Shown: positions 7,905 to 16,756, counted from the first letter of the stretch. The stretch: DNA of 64,000 bases from Nitratireductor sp. XY-223 (GCF_004959855.1 NZ_SPNT01000004.1:124001-188000); one strand, 5' to 3'. Made by a program: numbers and translations. Notes: a model not told the origin generated them from the sequence alone.

Positions 7905-8951
7905 TCAGGCCTTGTTTCCGTAGATGCGCAACCGGCTCACGCCGCCGTCCGGACGGATGTTGAACCGGACATGGGTGAAGGGGCCGTTGTTTTCGATCGC
8001 ATCGGCGTCGAATTCGTGGATGTGATCCATCTGCAGCTTCTCGCCGGACAGGATCGGCGTCCAGTTCTCGGACGCGGCGATCTCGCTCTCGTCGAAGCCG
8101 CCGGAATGATCCGGCAGGTAGGCGCCGAGCAGATCGCAGCTGTCGGGATAGTTGCCCTTGAAATGCGCGGTGTCGACGACGATCCGGCTGATGCCGCCGG
8201 CATGGCCGAGCTTGAGAACGGTCCAGTCATAGCCGGGCCCGCGGCGGCGCGCGGTTTCCCAGCCGTCGCCCATATTGACTCCGCGTCCGGGGCCGAGCAG
8301 CCGCTCGGGCGCCCCGAAATGGGCGTCGGACCAGGCCAGGGCACGTCCGCCGTGGAAGACATAGGCGAGATCGACCTCCTGGTCGGCCTCGACCTTGTCC
8401 CAGTCGAAATGGGCGGCGCCGAAAACACGCAGCCGCGCCACGCCGCCGTCCGGATAGATATGCAGGCGCAGATGCGTCCATACGCGGCCGCGCATCGCCT
8501 CGTCGTCGATCCGGCGGAAGTGGTGCTGACCGGGACCGAGATCCGTCTTGCCGAGGATTTCAACCCATTCGGACTGGTCGTCCGGATCGCCCTCCTCCAG
8601 GAAGATGGCCTCGATGCTCGCCTGCGGCGGATAGTTGCCGGTGAAGTGGCTGGTATCGATGTCGAAGCCGAAGATGCGGCCGGGCATCGCCAGCTTGATG
8701 ACGCCCCAGTCGTGACCGGAAACGCGCTTGCGGCGCGATTCCCAGCCGTCCATCCACTTGCCGTTGTCGTCGTATTTGTCGGGGATGAACACCGCCGGCT
8801 CGTCCGACAGCATGCGTTCCAGCGGTGCGAAGAACTCGTCCGTTGAATAGAGCGCCTTCGCGCCGAGCCGCGCCGAGGCGAGGTTGATGGCGCCATTGGT
8901 GAATTCGGGCATCTCGGTGCCCAGATCTGACGATTTTACGATTTCGTTCAT
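7905..8951 (-). CDS. alc: allantoicase
   Basis: 348 residues, hydrolysing allantoate to ureidoglycolate and urea. The protein is two tandem allantoicase (jelly-roll) repeats: the first has VSGHDWGVIKLAMPGRI and FDIDTSHFTGNYPP, the second GPGYDWTVLKLGHAGGI and VVDTAHFKGNYPD, each followed by a THLRLHIYPDGGVARLRVFG-type ending (the second reads THVRFNIRPDGGVSRLRIYG). It sits between uraD and allA with only a few bases between genes, inside one operon. Confidence 0.94.
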   Translation of the reverse strand: MNEIVKSSDLGTEMPEFTNGAINLASARLGAKALYSTDEFFAPLERMLSDEPAVFIPDKYDDNGKWMDGWESRRKRVSGHDWGVIKLAMPGRIFGFDIDTSHFTGNYPPQASIEAIFLEEGDPDDQSEWVEILGKTDLGPGQHHFRRIDDEAMRGRVWTHLRLHIYPDGGVARLRVFGAAHFDWDKVEADQEVDLAYVFHGGRALAWSDAHFGAPERLLGPGRGVNMGDGWETARRRGPGYDWTVLKLGHAGGISRIVVDTAHFKGNYPDSCDLLGAYLPDHSGGFDESEIAASENWTPILSGEKLQMDHIHEFDADAIENNGPFTHVRFNIRPDGGVSRLRIYGNKA

Positions 8952-8954
8952 ATC

Positions 8955-9449
8955 CTACTCCGGCAGAATCGCATCAAGCCTGAGCCTGGCGATCTTCTCG
9001 ACCTGCGCACAGGCCGTCTGAAATTCTTCTTCCTCGCTGTTGGAAATGCGCTCGCGGAAGGCAGCGAGGATGTCATCCTTGTTCAATCCCTTGACCGCGA
9101 TGATGAAGGGAAAGCCGAAACGGCTCATATAGTCGGTATTGAGACTGGTGAACTCGGCATGTTCGCCGGCGCTCAAACGGTCGAGCCCGGCGCCGGCCTG
9201 TTCGGCCTTTGAATCTTCCGTGAGTTCACCGGCGACCGCCAGCTTGCCGGCGAGATCCGGGTGGGCGAGCAGAACATCGCGGCGCTCGTCGCGGCTCGCC
9301 TGGCGGAAGATGGCGCAGAGCGCCGCGTGAACGGCGCCGGCCCGCAAGGGATCGTAAACGGCGCCGGAATCATAGGCCCGCTCGGCAACCCACGGGGAAT
9401 GCTCGAAGACACCGCCGCATTGCGACAGGAAAGAGCTGCGCGCCGTCAT
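8955..9449 (-). CDS. uraD: OHCU decarboxylase
   Basis: 164 residues. It decarboxylates 2-oxo-4-hydroxy-4-carboxy-5-ureidoimidazoline to (S)-allantoin, following UraH. The catalytic His lies in LLAHPDLAGKLA (H63), and the SRFGFPFIIAVKGLNKDDIL segment is the family signature near residue 125. It overlaps the end of puuE by 4 bp (ATGA), indicating translational coupling, and alc follows 3 bp later. Confidence 0.94.
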   Translation of the reverse strand: MTARSSFLSQCGGVFEHSPWVAERAYDSGAVYDPLRAGAVHAALCAIFRQASRDERRDVLLAHPDLAGKLAVAGELTEDSKAEQAGAGLDRLSAGEHAEFTSLNTDYMSRFGFPFIIAVKGLNKDDILAAFRERISNSEEEEFQTACAQVEKIARLRLDAILPE

Positions 9450-10381
9450 TGCGAATCTCCCGCAGGCTTGTGGTGTTCGTGCCAGTGGCGGGCGATGTCG
9501 ATGCGGCGCGGCACCCAGACCTTCTCATGGCCGGCCACATAGTCGAGGAAGCGCGCCAGCGCAGCCGCCCTGCCTGGCCGCCCGATCAGTCGGCAGTGAA
9601 GTCCGACGGACATCATTTTCGGCGCACCGGCCTCCCCCTCGGCATAGAGGACGTCGAAGCTGTCCTTGAGATAGGCATAGAACTGGTGGCCGCTGTTGAA
9701 GCCCTGCGCCGTGGCAAACCGCATGTCGTTGGCATCGAGCGTATAGGGGATGATCAGGTGCGGGCCGCGGGGACCTTCCACCCAGTAGGGCAGATCGTCG
9801 GCATAGGCGTCGGACGTGTAGAGAAAACCGCCCTCCTCCATCGACAGTTCCACCGTGTTTTCGGAACTGCGGCCGGTGTACCAGCCGAGCGGGCGTTCGC
9901 CCGTCACCTCGGTGTGGATGCGGATGGCCTCGCGCATGTGCTCGGCCTCCTCCTCGCGGGTGAAATCGCGGTATTCGATCCATTTGAGGCCGTGCGAGGC
10001 AATTTCCCAGCCGGCTTCCTTCATGCCGGCGACTGCTTCCGGGTTGCGTTCCAGCGCGGTGGCGACCCCGTAGACGGTGACCGGAATATTGCGGCTGTTG
10101 AACATGCGCCACAGGCGCCAGAAGCCGGCGCGGGAGCCGTATTCGTAGATGGATTCCATGTTCATGTGGCGCTGGCCGGGCCAGGAGGCTGCGCCGACGA
10201 TTTCCGACAGGAACGCTTCCGAGCCGGCGTCGCCGTGCAGGATATTGTTCTCGCCGCCTTCCTCGTAATTGATCACGAACTGCACCGCCACATTGGCGCC
10301 GCCGGGCCATTTCGGGTCCGGTGTGTTGCGGCCATAGCCGATCATGTCGCGCGGATAATCCGTCACCGCTGCTGCTCCCAT
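9446..10381 (-). CDS. puuE: allantoinase PuuE (polysaccharide-deacetylase fold)
   Basis: 311 residues. PuuE is the metal-independent allantoinase that opens allantoin to allantoate; it belongs to the NodB/polysaccharide deacetylase family and not to the amidohydrolases. Family markers: YPRDMIGYGRNTPDPKWPGG at the N-terminus, NYEEGGENNILHGD, EIASHGLKWIEY, and GWYTGRSSENTVEL. It is the first gene of the minus-strand ureide operon; a candidate LysR-type site lies about 130 bp upstream. Confidence 0.94.
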   Translation of the reverse strand: MGAAAVTDYPRDMIGYGRNTPDPKWPGGANVAVQFVINYEEGGENNILHGDAGSEAFLSEIVGAASWPGQRHMNMESIYEYGSRAGFWRLWRMFNSRNIPVTVYGVATALERNPEAVAGMKEAGWEIASHGLKWIEYRDFTREEEAEHMREAIRIHTEVTGERPLGWYTGRSSENTVELSMEEGGFLYTSDAYADDLPYWVEGPRGPHLIIPYTLDANDMRFATAQGFNSGHQFYAYLKDSFDVLYAEGEAGAPKMMSVGLHCRLIGRPGRAAALARFLDYVAGHEKVWVPRRIDIARHWHEHHKPAGDSQ

Positions 10382-10511
10382 ATTTGCCGCAACGGTAGCA
10401 CCACCGGGGCGAAAACTCGACGCTCTACACCCCCCGCTTTTGTTGAAACTGTTTCAGCGTCGAAGGCCGGCAATTCCACTCAACCGAACCTGAACCGGCA
10501 GGTCCGATATT

Positions 10512-10525
10512 TTCAACCTATTGAA
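10512..10525. promoter_or_regulatory. candidate LysR-type operator upstream of puuE
   Basis: TTCAA-CCTA-TTGAA is a perfect 5-bp inverted repeat with a 4-bp centre, fitting the T-N11-A pattern of LysR boxes, embedded in AT-rich sequence (about 10508-10540) within the 191-bp gap between the DMT exporter and puuE. An AT-rich stretch with a related half (TTTCAA on the minus strand) occurs at 4295-4312 between the LysR gene and puuD. The assignment to that regulator is inference. Confidence 0.35.
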
Positions 10526-10572
10526 ATATATGCGTTTAATTTCGCAACGGGTGAGAAACCAAGGCCAGGCCG

Positions 10573-11463
10573 TCAGCCTTCGGCCGGTTCACGCACGGTC
10601 CGTGTCGCCGGCAAGCGGGCCAGCACCACGCCGCCGGCGAGCACCAGCAAGGCGCCCGCGATCTGAACCGCACCCAGCTTCTGGTTGAAGGCGGCAATGC
10701 CGAGGATCGCAGAGAACGGAATGGCGGCATAGCCGACCGGGACGACAATGACGGCATCGGCGTTCCGGAAAGCCTTGATCCAGCAGAACTGTCCGAAGAG
10801 CGCCAGCGGACCGATGGACAAGAGCCAGACCAGGTCGCCGCCGTGCATAGGCCGCCACACAAGAAACGTGGGAACGGCGAGCATGATGACCGCCAGGATA
10901 TTGACATAGAGCATGATCACCATCGGGCGTTCGCGCCCGGTCAGAAGTTTGATGAAGAAAAGCTCGGCCCCTGAGAGCACGGAGCCCATGACGGCAATGC
11001 CGATGCCGAGCAGGTTGGAGCCGGAGGCGCCGGTATGTTCTTGCGAACGCACGATCAGCATGGCGCCGATCAGGCAGGTCAGCGCGGCGAACCAGTGCAT
11101 CGGGCCGGCGCGCTCCTTCAGCAAAACGATGGCAAGCAGCATGGCGACGACGCCGTTGGTCAGCGTGATCGACGTGGCATCCTCATAGGCCATGAACAGG
11201 GGCGCCGATATGATGCAGATCTCGCCGGTGACCCCGCTCGCGGCGCGCGCCACGTGGAGGCCGGGCATATCGCTTTTCAACGGCGCGAGCCCCCGGTGGA
11301 TCCACAGCGCCACCGCGCAGATCACCACCGCCGCACCGAGATAGCGCATGAAAACGATCTGGACGGCGTCGACCTCGGTGCCGACAAATTCGGCGGAGGC
11401 GAAGATCAGTGTGAAGACAAAGGCCGCGAGAAGCGTCCAGAGCACCGCCCGAAGTGTGGACAT
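10573..11463 (-). CDS. EamA/DMT-family transporter
   Basis: 296 residues with about ten hydrophobic helices arranged as two EamA repeats (first repeat TLLAAFVFTLIFASAEFVG..., second ISVMGSVLSGAELFF-like around residue 150). The N-terminus at 11463 (MSTLRAVLWTLL) starts directly with a membrane helix; a longer frame up to 11529 would add a charged, unlikely leader, though the ribosome-binding site here is weak. DMT proteins export amino acids, nucleotides or drugs; the substrate is not readable. It lies 130 bp downstream of phnN on the same strand and may be read through from the phn operon, but that gap leaves room for its own promoter. Confidence 0.85.
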   Translation of the reverse strand: MSTLRAVLWTLLAAFVFTLIFASAEFVGTEVDAVQIVFMRYLGAAVVICAVALWIHRGLAPLKSDMPGLHVARAASGVTGEICIISAPLFMAYEDATSITLTNGVVAMLLAIVLLKERAGPMHWFAALTCLIGAMLIVRSQEHTGASGSNLLGIGIAVMGSVLSGAELFFIKLLTGRERPMVIMLYVNILAVIMLAVPTFLVWRPMHGGDLVWLLSIGPLALFGQFCWIKAFRNADAVIVVPVGYAAIPFSAILGIAAFNQKLGAVQIAGALLVLAGGVVLARLPATRTVREPAEG

Positions 11464-11593
11464 ATTGAGTTTCAATGCGTTCGATCCGCTCTCAAGGGGC
11501 CGGCCGGGCGCGCGCCGTGGTCCGAGCAAGCCGCTTCGTCTCGCCGAGAGAACGGCAATAGCGCAAAAAGGTCAACACGTTCGAACCGCAGGA

Positions 11594-12211
11594 TCAGGCG
11601 TCCGAAGAACCGCCGGCCGCCTTCAGTATGGCATCGACCAGCGCCCGGCCCGCGGTTTCGATGTCGCCGCTGTTGTCGACGATGACAGCGCCCGGCCAGT
11701 TGACCTTGAGATTGGCGCTGCGCGCCAGGCGTCCGAGGATCTCGTCCTCGCTCTCGCGGCCCCGCAAGGCCAGCCGCCGGGCCAGCACGTCGGGCGATGC
11801 GGTGATGTTGATGACGACGAAATTCGCGTAGCGCTCGCTGAGGCCCTGCAGGACGGCACGCGAGCCGTTGCAGACGGCACAATGGCCGGCACGAATGCGC
11901 GTGTCGATCTCGATTGGCAGCCCGTAACGCAAACCGTGCGCGGGCCAGTGGAAGGCGAATTTGCCCTGCTTCAGCTCTTCATCGAAGACCTCCGGCGTCG
12001 CCGGGATATGGTCTTCCGTCGCGCCGTCGGCCGGGCGGGTGATCACCCGGCGGACGAAGAACACCTCGTCGCGACCCGCCAGCGCGTCGCGAGCGAAATT
12101 CATGAGCGTGTCCTTGCCGGCACCGCTCGGCCCGATCACGGCGACGAACGCGCCACCCCCGACGGGCAAGCCCTCCGCCCCGCCTTCCAGCGATTCAGCC
12201 ATGGACGCCAC
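11594..12211 (-). CDS. phnN: ribose 1,5-bisphosphate phosphokinase PhnN
   Basis: 205 residues from a GTG whose G follows the TA of the phnM stop (TAGTG); an ATG three codons later is the alternative. PhnN phosphorylates ribose 1,5-bisphosphate to PRPP, recycling the sugar left by C-P lyase. The P-loop is GPSGAGKDT near residue 28, and RRVITRPADG plus the FHWPAHGLRYGLP segment match PhnN and its guanylate-kinase-like fold. It is the last gene of the phn cluster proper. Confidence 0.93.
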   Translation of the reverse strand: MASMAESLEGGAEGLPVGGGAFVAVIGPSGAGKDTLMNFARDALAGRDEVFFVRRVITRPADGATEDHIPATPEVFDEELKQGKFAFHWPAHGLRYGLPIEIDTRIRAGHCAVCNGSRAVLQGLSERYANFVVINITASPDVLARRLALRGRESEDEILGRLARSANLKVNWPGAVIVDNSGDIETAGRALVDAILKAAGGSSDA

Positions 12212-13350
12212 TATGCGACACGGCGGCCTTCGCGCCAGACCGTTCGGACGATCGGCACATGATGATCGACGCTGACGCGCACCAGGTCGCCGCGCTTGCC
12301 GATGGCGATCTCGCCGCGGTCGTGAAGACCGCAGGACTCGGCCGGGTTCTTCGAGACCATGCAGATGGCTTGCGGCAGGCTGATGCTGTCGACACGCTCA
12401 CCAAGCCCGAACGCAGACTGGATCAGGCTGAACGGGATGTAGTCGGACGACAGAATGTCCAGCAGGCCGTTCTCCGCGAGTTCCTGCGCGGCGATATTGC
12501 CGGAGTGGGAGCCGCCGCGCACGACGTTGGGCGCCCCCATCAACACGGCGAGACCGGCTTCCTTGGAGGCCTTGGCCGCCTCGAAGGTGGTCGGGAACTC
12601 GGCCACCTCGATGCCTTGCGCAACGGCTTCGTCGACATGTTCGAGCGTCGCATCGTCGTGGCTTGCGAGCACGATGCCGCGATCCTTGCAGGCCTCGGAA
12701 ATCGCCTTGCGGTTGCGGTCCGAATTGGCTTGCGAATCGGCGATCCGCTTGGCGCAAAAGGCCCGGAAGACCTCATCGGACATTTTCAGCTTCCCCTGGT
12801 AGTAGGTGCTGTAGGCGTCCATGTTGCGAAACTGGCGCTGGCCGGGCGCATGATCCATCAGCGACGCCAGCCGCACGCGGCGGTCGCCATCGAACTCGCG
12901 GAAACCGTCGAAGCAATCGGCGGCCGAGACCTCGCAGCGCAGGTGCAGGAAATGATCCGCCCGCAGGCGGTCGTTCCGGCAACCGTCGTCGATCGCATCG
13001 GCGAGCTTGCGCATGTCCTTTGCCGAAAGTTCGGCATCCTCGTCCATGCCGATGCGCAGCGCGTCGAACACGGTCGTGATGCCCGACGAGCAGATCTGCG
13101 CGTCATGCGCGAGGACCGCCGCAAAGGGGTTCCACCGGACCTTCGGGCGCGGCGCGTAATGGCCCTCGAGATGATCGGTGTGCAGTTCGACAAGGCCCGG
13201 AATGACATAGTCGGCTTCCATGTCCTCGGCGGACGGCACCGCGGTCGAACCGCCAATGTCGGCGATAAGGCCGCCGCGCACGACGATCGTGCCCTCGACG
13301 ATTTCATCCGTCAAAACGATCCTGGCATTCTTGAGTATCAACTCGGACAT
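12211..13350 (-). CDS. phnM: alpha-D-ribose 1-methylphosphonate 5-triphosphate diphosphatase PhnM
   Basis: 379 residues. PhnM removes pyrophosphate from RPnTP, giving ribose 1-methylphosphonate 5-phosphate for PhnJ. The amidohydrolase metal motif reads PGLVELHTDHLEGHYAPRP near residue 55, and LASHDDATLEHV plus LSSDYIPFSL are the later metal and active-site stretches. Its stop codon overlaps the phnN start. It follows the DUF1045 gene by 27 bp. Confidence 0.95.
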   Translation of the reverse strand: MSELILKNARIVLTDEIVEGTIVVRGGLIADIGGSTAVPSAEDMEADYVIPGLVELHTDHLEGHYAPRPKVRWNPFAAVLAHDAQICSSGITTVFDALRIGMDEDAELSAKDMRKLADAIDDGCRNDRLRADHFLHLRCEVSAADCFDGFREFDGDRRVRLASLMDHAPGQRQFRNMDAYSTYYQGKLKMSDEVFRAFCAKRIADSQANSDRNRKAISEACKDRGIVLASHDDATLEHVDEAVAQGIEVAEFPTTFEAAKASKEAGLAVLMGAPNVVRGGSHSGNIAAQELAENGLLDILSSDYIPFSLIQSAFGLGERVDSISLPQAICMVSKNPAESCGLHDRGEIAIGKRGDLVRVSVDHHVPIVRTVWREGRRVA

Positions 13351-13377
13351 CTTATCCTGCGTTCTTTGCGTTGTTTC

Positions 13378-14085
13378 TTAAGCCGACCGGCGTTGCTCGC
13401 CGAGCATCAGCGGAAACAGAGAATGGACCTGAAACGGCGCGCCGCGTTCGGCCTCGGTGAACAATGCGATATTGCGGACCTCGACGGGCTCGCTCAGCAC
13501 CGGATCGAAAAACGCATGAAGCGCCTGTTCGACCCGCGCCGCGTCACCGGCTCCGACCGGACCGGTCAGCGTCATGTGGAAGCGAAACTCGTCGAAGACG
13601 TAAGGATACCCCCAGCGCTGCAGATTCGCCAGTTGCGGAGGCGTTAATTTTTGCGGTGCCCGGCGTTCGACCTCGGCATCGCTCAAAGGCGCCCGGAAAC
13701 AGTCGAAATCGCGCACTGCGCGTCCGGCGAGATCATTGAGATCGGCCACCGGCTCGCTCGGAACCAGCGCGAAAAACGAGCCGATGCGCGCGATCGTCAG
13801 CTGCGGTATCTCGAAGGCGCGCACGGTGGCTGCAAAGGCCGTCATGGCCGCCACAAGCTCTGGTTCGCTGGTCTCGCCGGCAAGCCGGAACGGCGCTTTC
13901 AGTGTGCCGTGGAACCCGTAGCGGCGCGGGGCCGCCGTATGAAAGGCGATTTCGGCATCGTTCAACCCGGTGATCGCCGGCGCCTCGACGGTCTCGTCGG
14001 TAAACGCGTTGCGTCCCAGCCAGTTCGTCGCCACCCGGGTCAGCGGGTCGTTCGAAGGCGGAACAAAAAATATGGCGTACCGCAT
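13378..14085 (-). CDS. DUF1045 phosphonate-metabolism protein, 2H-phosphoesterase-like
   Basis: 235 residues from ATG at 14085 with an AGGAG site. DUF1045 genes are a regular companion of C-P lyase operons in rhizobia. Two H-x-T motifs are visible, FHGTLKAPF (about residue 62) and FHMTLTGPV (about residue 175), the arrangement of 2H phosphoesterases, which open cyclic or 2',3'-type phosphodiesters. PhnP, the usual enzyme for ribose 1,2-cyclic phosphate 5-phosphate, is absent from this cluster; this protein is the obvious candidate to replace it. That functional statement is inference. A 99-bp gap separates it from phnE2, so a separate promoter is possible. Confidence 0.85.
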   Translation of the reverse strand: MRYAIFFVPPSNDPLTRVATNWLGRNAFTDETVEAPAITGLNDAEIAFHTAAPRRYGFHGTLKAPFRLAGETSEPELVAAMTAFAATVRAFEIPQLTIARIGSFFALVPSEPVADLNDLAGRAVRDFDCFRAPLSDAEVERRAPQKLTPPQLANLQRWGYPYVFDEFRFHMTLTGPVGAGDAARVEQALHAFFDPVLSEPVEVRNIALFTEAERGAPFQVHSLFPLMLGEQRRSA

Positions 14086-14184
14086 CCCATCATCTCCTAG
14101 TTTCGCCGACTTCCTAAATCGCCCTTTTTTCGGTTGTCCGAATAAATAGCACACCTGTGCGATAATATAGTCAGAGGCAAGGCT

Positions 14185-15753
14185 TCAGCTTTCCGACCGG
14201 TCACGGCCCATCAGCCTGCTCCGGATCGCATTGGATATATTGTCGAATATAAACACCGTCGCCAGGATCAGCACGACCATGTAGGCGACATTCTCCCAGT
14301 CGGCATTCGTGCGCATGGCTTCCCAGAGCTTCAGGCCGATGCCGCCCGCACCGACGGCGCCGATAATGGTTGCCGACCGGGTATTCGATTCCCAGAAATA
14401 GAGCGACTGGCTGGCAAATACAGGCAGCACCTGCGGAACGACACCGTAGCGCTGCACAAGCACCGGCGCGGCGCCGACCGAACGGATGCCCTCGCGCTGG
14501 CGGTCGTCGATGTTTTCCAGCGCCTCCGAATAGAGCTTGCCGAGCGTTCCGGTGTCGGTGAAGAAGATCGCCGAGATGCCGGCTAGCGGCCCCGGGCCGA
14601 AGGCGCGGGTGAAGAACAATGCCCAGATCAGCATGTCGACACAGCGCAGGAAGTCGAACGCCCGCTTGAATAACTGGTTCACCAAGCGGTTCGGCGTGAT
14701 GTTGCGCGCCGCGATGAACGACAGCGGGAACGCGAGAATTGTCGCAAACAGCGTGCCGACAAAGGCCATGACGATGGTCTGCAGCAGCTTGATCCAGACA
14801 TCGGCATGCTGCCATTCGGCGTTGTAGAGGATGTTGTTCCAGGCAAGGGCCGCATTGGACTTGGCGGGATCGATGCGGTCGCCCGAAAACACCAGGCCGA
14901 CGACCTCGGAGAAGCTCTTGCCCCAGAACGGCGAACGGGTGTCGAACCAGAAGTTCTCCCAGCCGAAGAACCGGTGGCGGACCTTGACCTCGTCGCTTTC
15001 GACCTCGACCGTGCCAGAAAAGCCGAATCTCATCAGGATATCGCCGCCCGCTTCACGTTGGCTCGCCCATTCCGGCAGTTCTGCGCGCGCCGTGACCGAT
15101 TGTTCCGGAACGACATCGATAAGCAGCGTCTCGCCGCGATAGTCGACACTGACCTGCCGCGGCACGATCTCGACCTTCGCCGAGCCGACCGCGATTTCGA
15201 CGCGGGTGACCACGGATTCCGAGACCGTCCTCGTTTCGGGAGCGGTATTGTCGTCTTCCACCGGCTTTTCTGTACCCGGCGCCATGAAGCTGCTCGCGGC
15301 CGAATCCGTGCCACCTTCCTGGGTGCCGGGGGCGCCTGGGACCATGAAGCTATTGACCTTCGAGCGGGTGCTGGTCTCCGTGCCGATGCCGGCCCCGGCA
15401 TCGACGACGACCTCGCGTTCGACGATTTCGGTGGTCTTCTTCAGCCAGGCGGGATCGGGGTTCTTGCCGAGCGGCGAGAACCGCGGGAACTCGACATCGA
15501 GATAGTCGCCGTCATATTCGATGTCCGGCCGTGCCTCGTAGCTGACCCAGTCGGCGAGATAGTTGCCCGCGATGTTCCAGTTGCCATTGCGGAAGGCTTC
15601 GCCGATGCCGAACAGCGACCAGGCGAAGAACAGGTAGGCGATGATGACGAGGCCGATAAAGGGCGCGCGCCAGCGCTCCACAAAGGGCCGCTTGAAGACC
15701 GCCTGATGGCGCGATGCGATTTCCTCGACGGCGGAGGCGGACAAATTGTTCAT
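14185..15753 (-). CDS. phnE: phosphonate ABC transporter permease PhnE2, with long periplasmic insertion
   Basis: 522 residues, well above the roughly 260-300 usual for PhnE. After a cytoplasmic start and a first membrane helix (about 33-50), residues 55-320 form a large non-membrane region; the permease core with five helices occupies about 325-515 and contains the coupling loop EGIRSVGAAPVLVQRYGVVPQ. The insertion has a Ser/Thr/Gly-rich linker at about 118-180 with two similar units (NSFMVPGAPGT and SSFMAPGTEKP). It is the second of two adjacent permease genes, 3 bp after phnE1, and would pair with it over PhnC. Confidence 0.9.
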   Translation of the reverse strand: MNNLSASAVEEIASRHQAVFKRPFVERWRAPFIGLVIIAYLFFAWSLFGIGEAFRNGNWNIAGNYLADWVSYEARPDIEYDGDYLDVEFPRFSPLGKNPDPAWLKKTTEIVEREVVVDAGAGIGTETSTRSKVNSFMVPGAPGTQEGGTDSAASSFMAPGTEKPVEDDNTAPETRTVSESVVTRVEIAVGSAKVEIVPRQVSVDYRGETLLIDVVPEQSVTARAELPEWASQREAGGDILMRFGFSGTVEVESDEVKVRHRFFGWENFWFDTRSPFWGKSFSEVVGLVFSGDRIDPAKSNAALAWNNILYNAEWQHADVWIKLLQTIVMAFVGTLFATILAFPLSFIAARNITPNRLVNQLFKRAFDFLRCVDMLIWALFFTRAFGPGPLAGISAIFFTDTGTLGKLYSEALENIDDRQREGIRSVGAAPVLVQRYGVVPQVLPVFASQSLYFWESNTRSATIIGAVGAGGIGLKLWEAMRTNADWENVAYMVVLILATVFIFDNISNAIRSRLMGRDRSES

Positions 15754-15756
15754 GAC

Positions 15757-16725
15757 CTAACCTCCACGCCCGAACTCGAATGCCTGATTGCCGACGAGCC
15801 GCTTGCGCAGGTGCGCCGATATCTGATCGACCGCGACAATGGTGGCAAACAGGAGGATGATGATCGCCAGCGTCTTCGCCTCGTGGCCGCGGCTGATCGA
15901 AAGGCGTAGCGTTTCACCGATGCCACCGCCGCCGACCGCGCCTATGATGGTCGAGGCGCGCACGTTGATCTTGAAGCGCAGCAGCGCATAGGAAAGGAAG
16001 TTCGGCATGACCTGCGGGACGATGCCGAACCAGACGCGCTCCACCCAGTTGCCGCCGGACGCCCGCAGCCCCTCCTCCGGGCGCATGTCGGCGTTCTCCA
16101 CCACCTCGAAGAACATCTTGCCGAGCGCGCCGATGGTGTGGATGGCCACTGCGATGACCGCCGGGATCGGACCGAGCGACAGGATGGCGAGGAAGAAACC
16201 GGCGATGACGATTTCCGGAAACGCGCGAAGCAGTTCCATGAAACGGCGCACGAAGAACCGCAGCCAGCGGCGGGTCGTCAGGTTCCTGGCGGCCAGGAAG
16301 CACAGCAGGAAGCCGAAGGTGAAACCGATCAGCGTCGCGACCAGGGCGATGTTGATGGTCTCGATCATCTTGTACACATATTCGGGCACATAGATGTTCT
16401 CGGTCAGATAGAAGCGACCGTCGGGGTAGTTGTATTTCAAGCTCCCGTCCGCATAGGGCGACGGAAGATCGAACATGGCGCGCCAGATCTCGGCGCCGGA
16501 GCGCGGGATCAGGTCACCGATGAAATCGAAGAAATGCGGCAGCCGGTCGAAGAACTTGCCGGCATTGGTCTCGTTGGCGAACCACAGCGAGGCCGCCAGA
16601 ATCACGGCCAGTCCGAAAATCCCGCCCCAAGTGTAGAGGCGCCGCTTGAACAGCATTTCCTGCCAGTGTCGTTCGACAAGCCGGCCTTCAGCGGAACGCT
16701 GAACGGATGGAATGGCAGTGCTCAT
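15757..16725 (-). CDS. phnE: phosphonate ABC transporter permease PhnE1
   Basis: 322 residues with about six membrane helices. The first follows a short cytoplasmic tail (LYTWGGIFGLAVILAASLWFA), then a periplasmic loop to about residue 125, then the permease core with the coupling loop EEGLRASGGNWVERVWFGIVPQ and the helix around VRASTIIGAVGGGGIG, both shared with PhnE2. It works with PhnC, PhnD and PhnE2 to import phosphonates or related phosphate compounds. A stable hairpin separates it from phnD. Confidence 0.92.
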   Translation of the reverse strand: MSTAIPSVQRSAEGRLVERHWQEMLFKRRLYTWGGIFGLAVILAASLWFANETNAGKFFDRLPHFFDFIGDLIPRSGAEIWRAMFDLPSPYADGSLKYNYPDGRFYLTENIYVPEYVYKMIETINIALVATLIGFTFGFLLCFLAARNLTTRRWLRFFVRRFMELLRAFPEIVIAGFFLAILSLGPIPAVIAVAIHTIGALGKMFFEVVENADMRPEEGLRASGGNWVERVWFGIVPQVMPNFLSYALLRFKINVRASTIIGAVGGGGIGETLRLSISRGHEAKTLAIIILLFATIVAVDQISAHLRKRLVGNQAFEFGRGG

Positions 16726-16756
16726 GTCTCGATGATCCAGCGAAGTTGGATTAGAC

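Noticed and set aside
14086-14184. Terminator-like TTCGG-TTGT-CCGAA stem near 14130 between phnE2 and the DUF1045 gene
   Set aside because: The stem is only 5 bp and the T-run is on the wrong side for the minus-strand operon, so it cannot terminate phn transcription.
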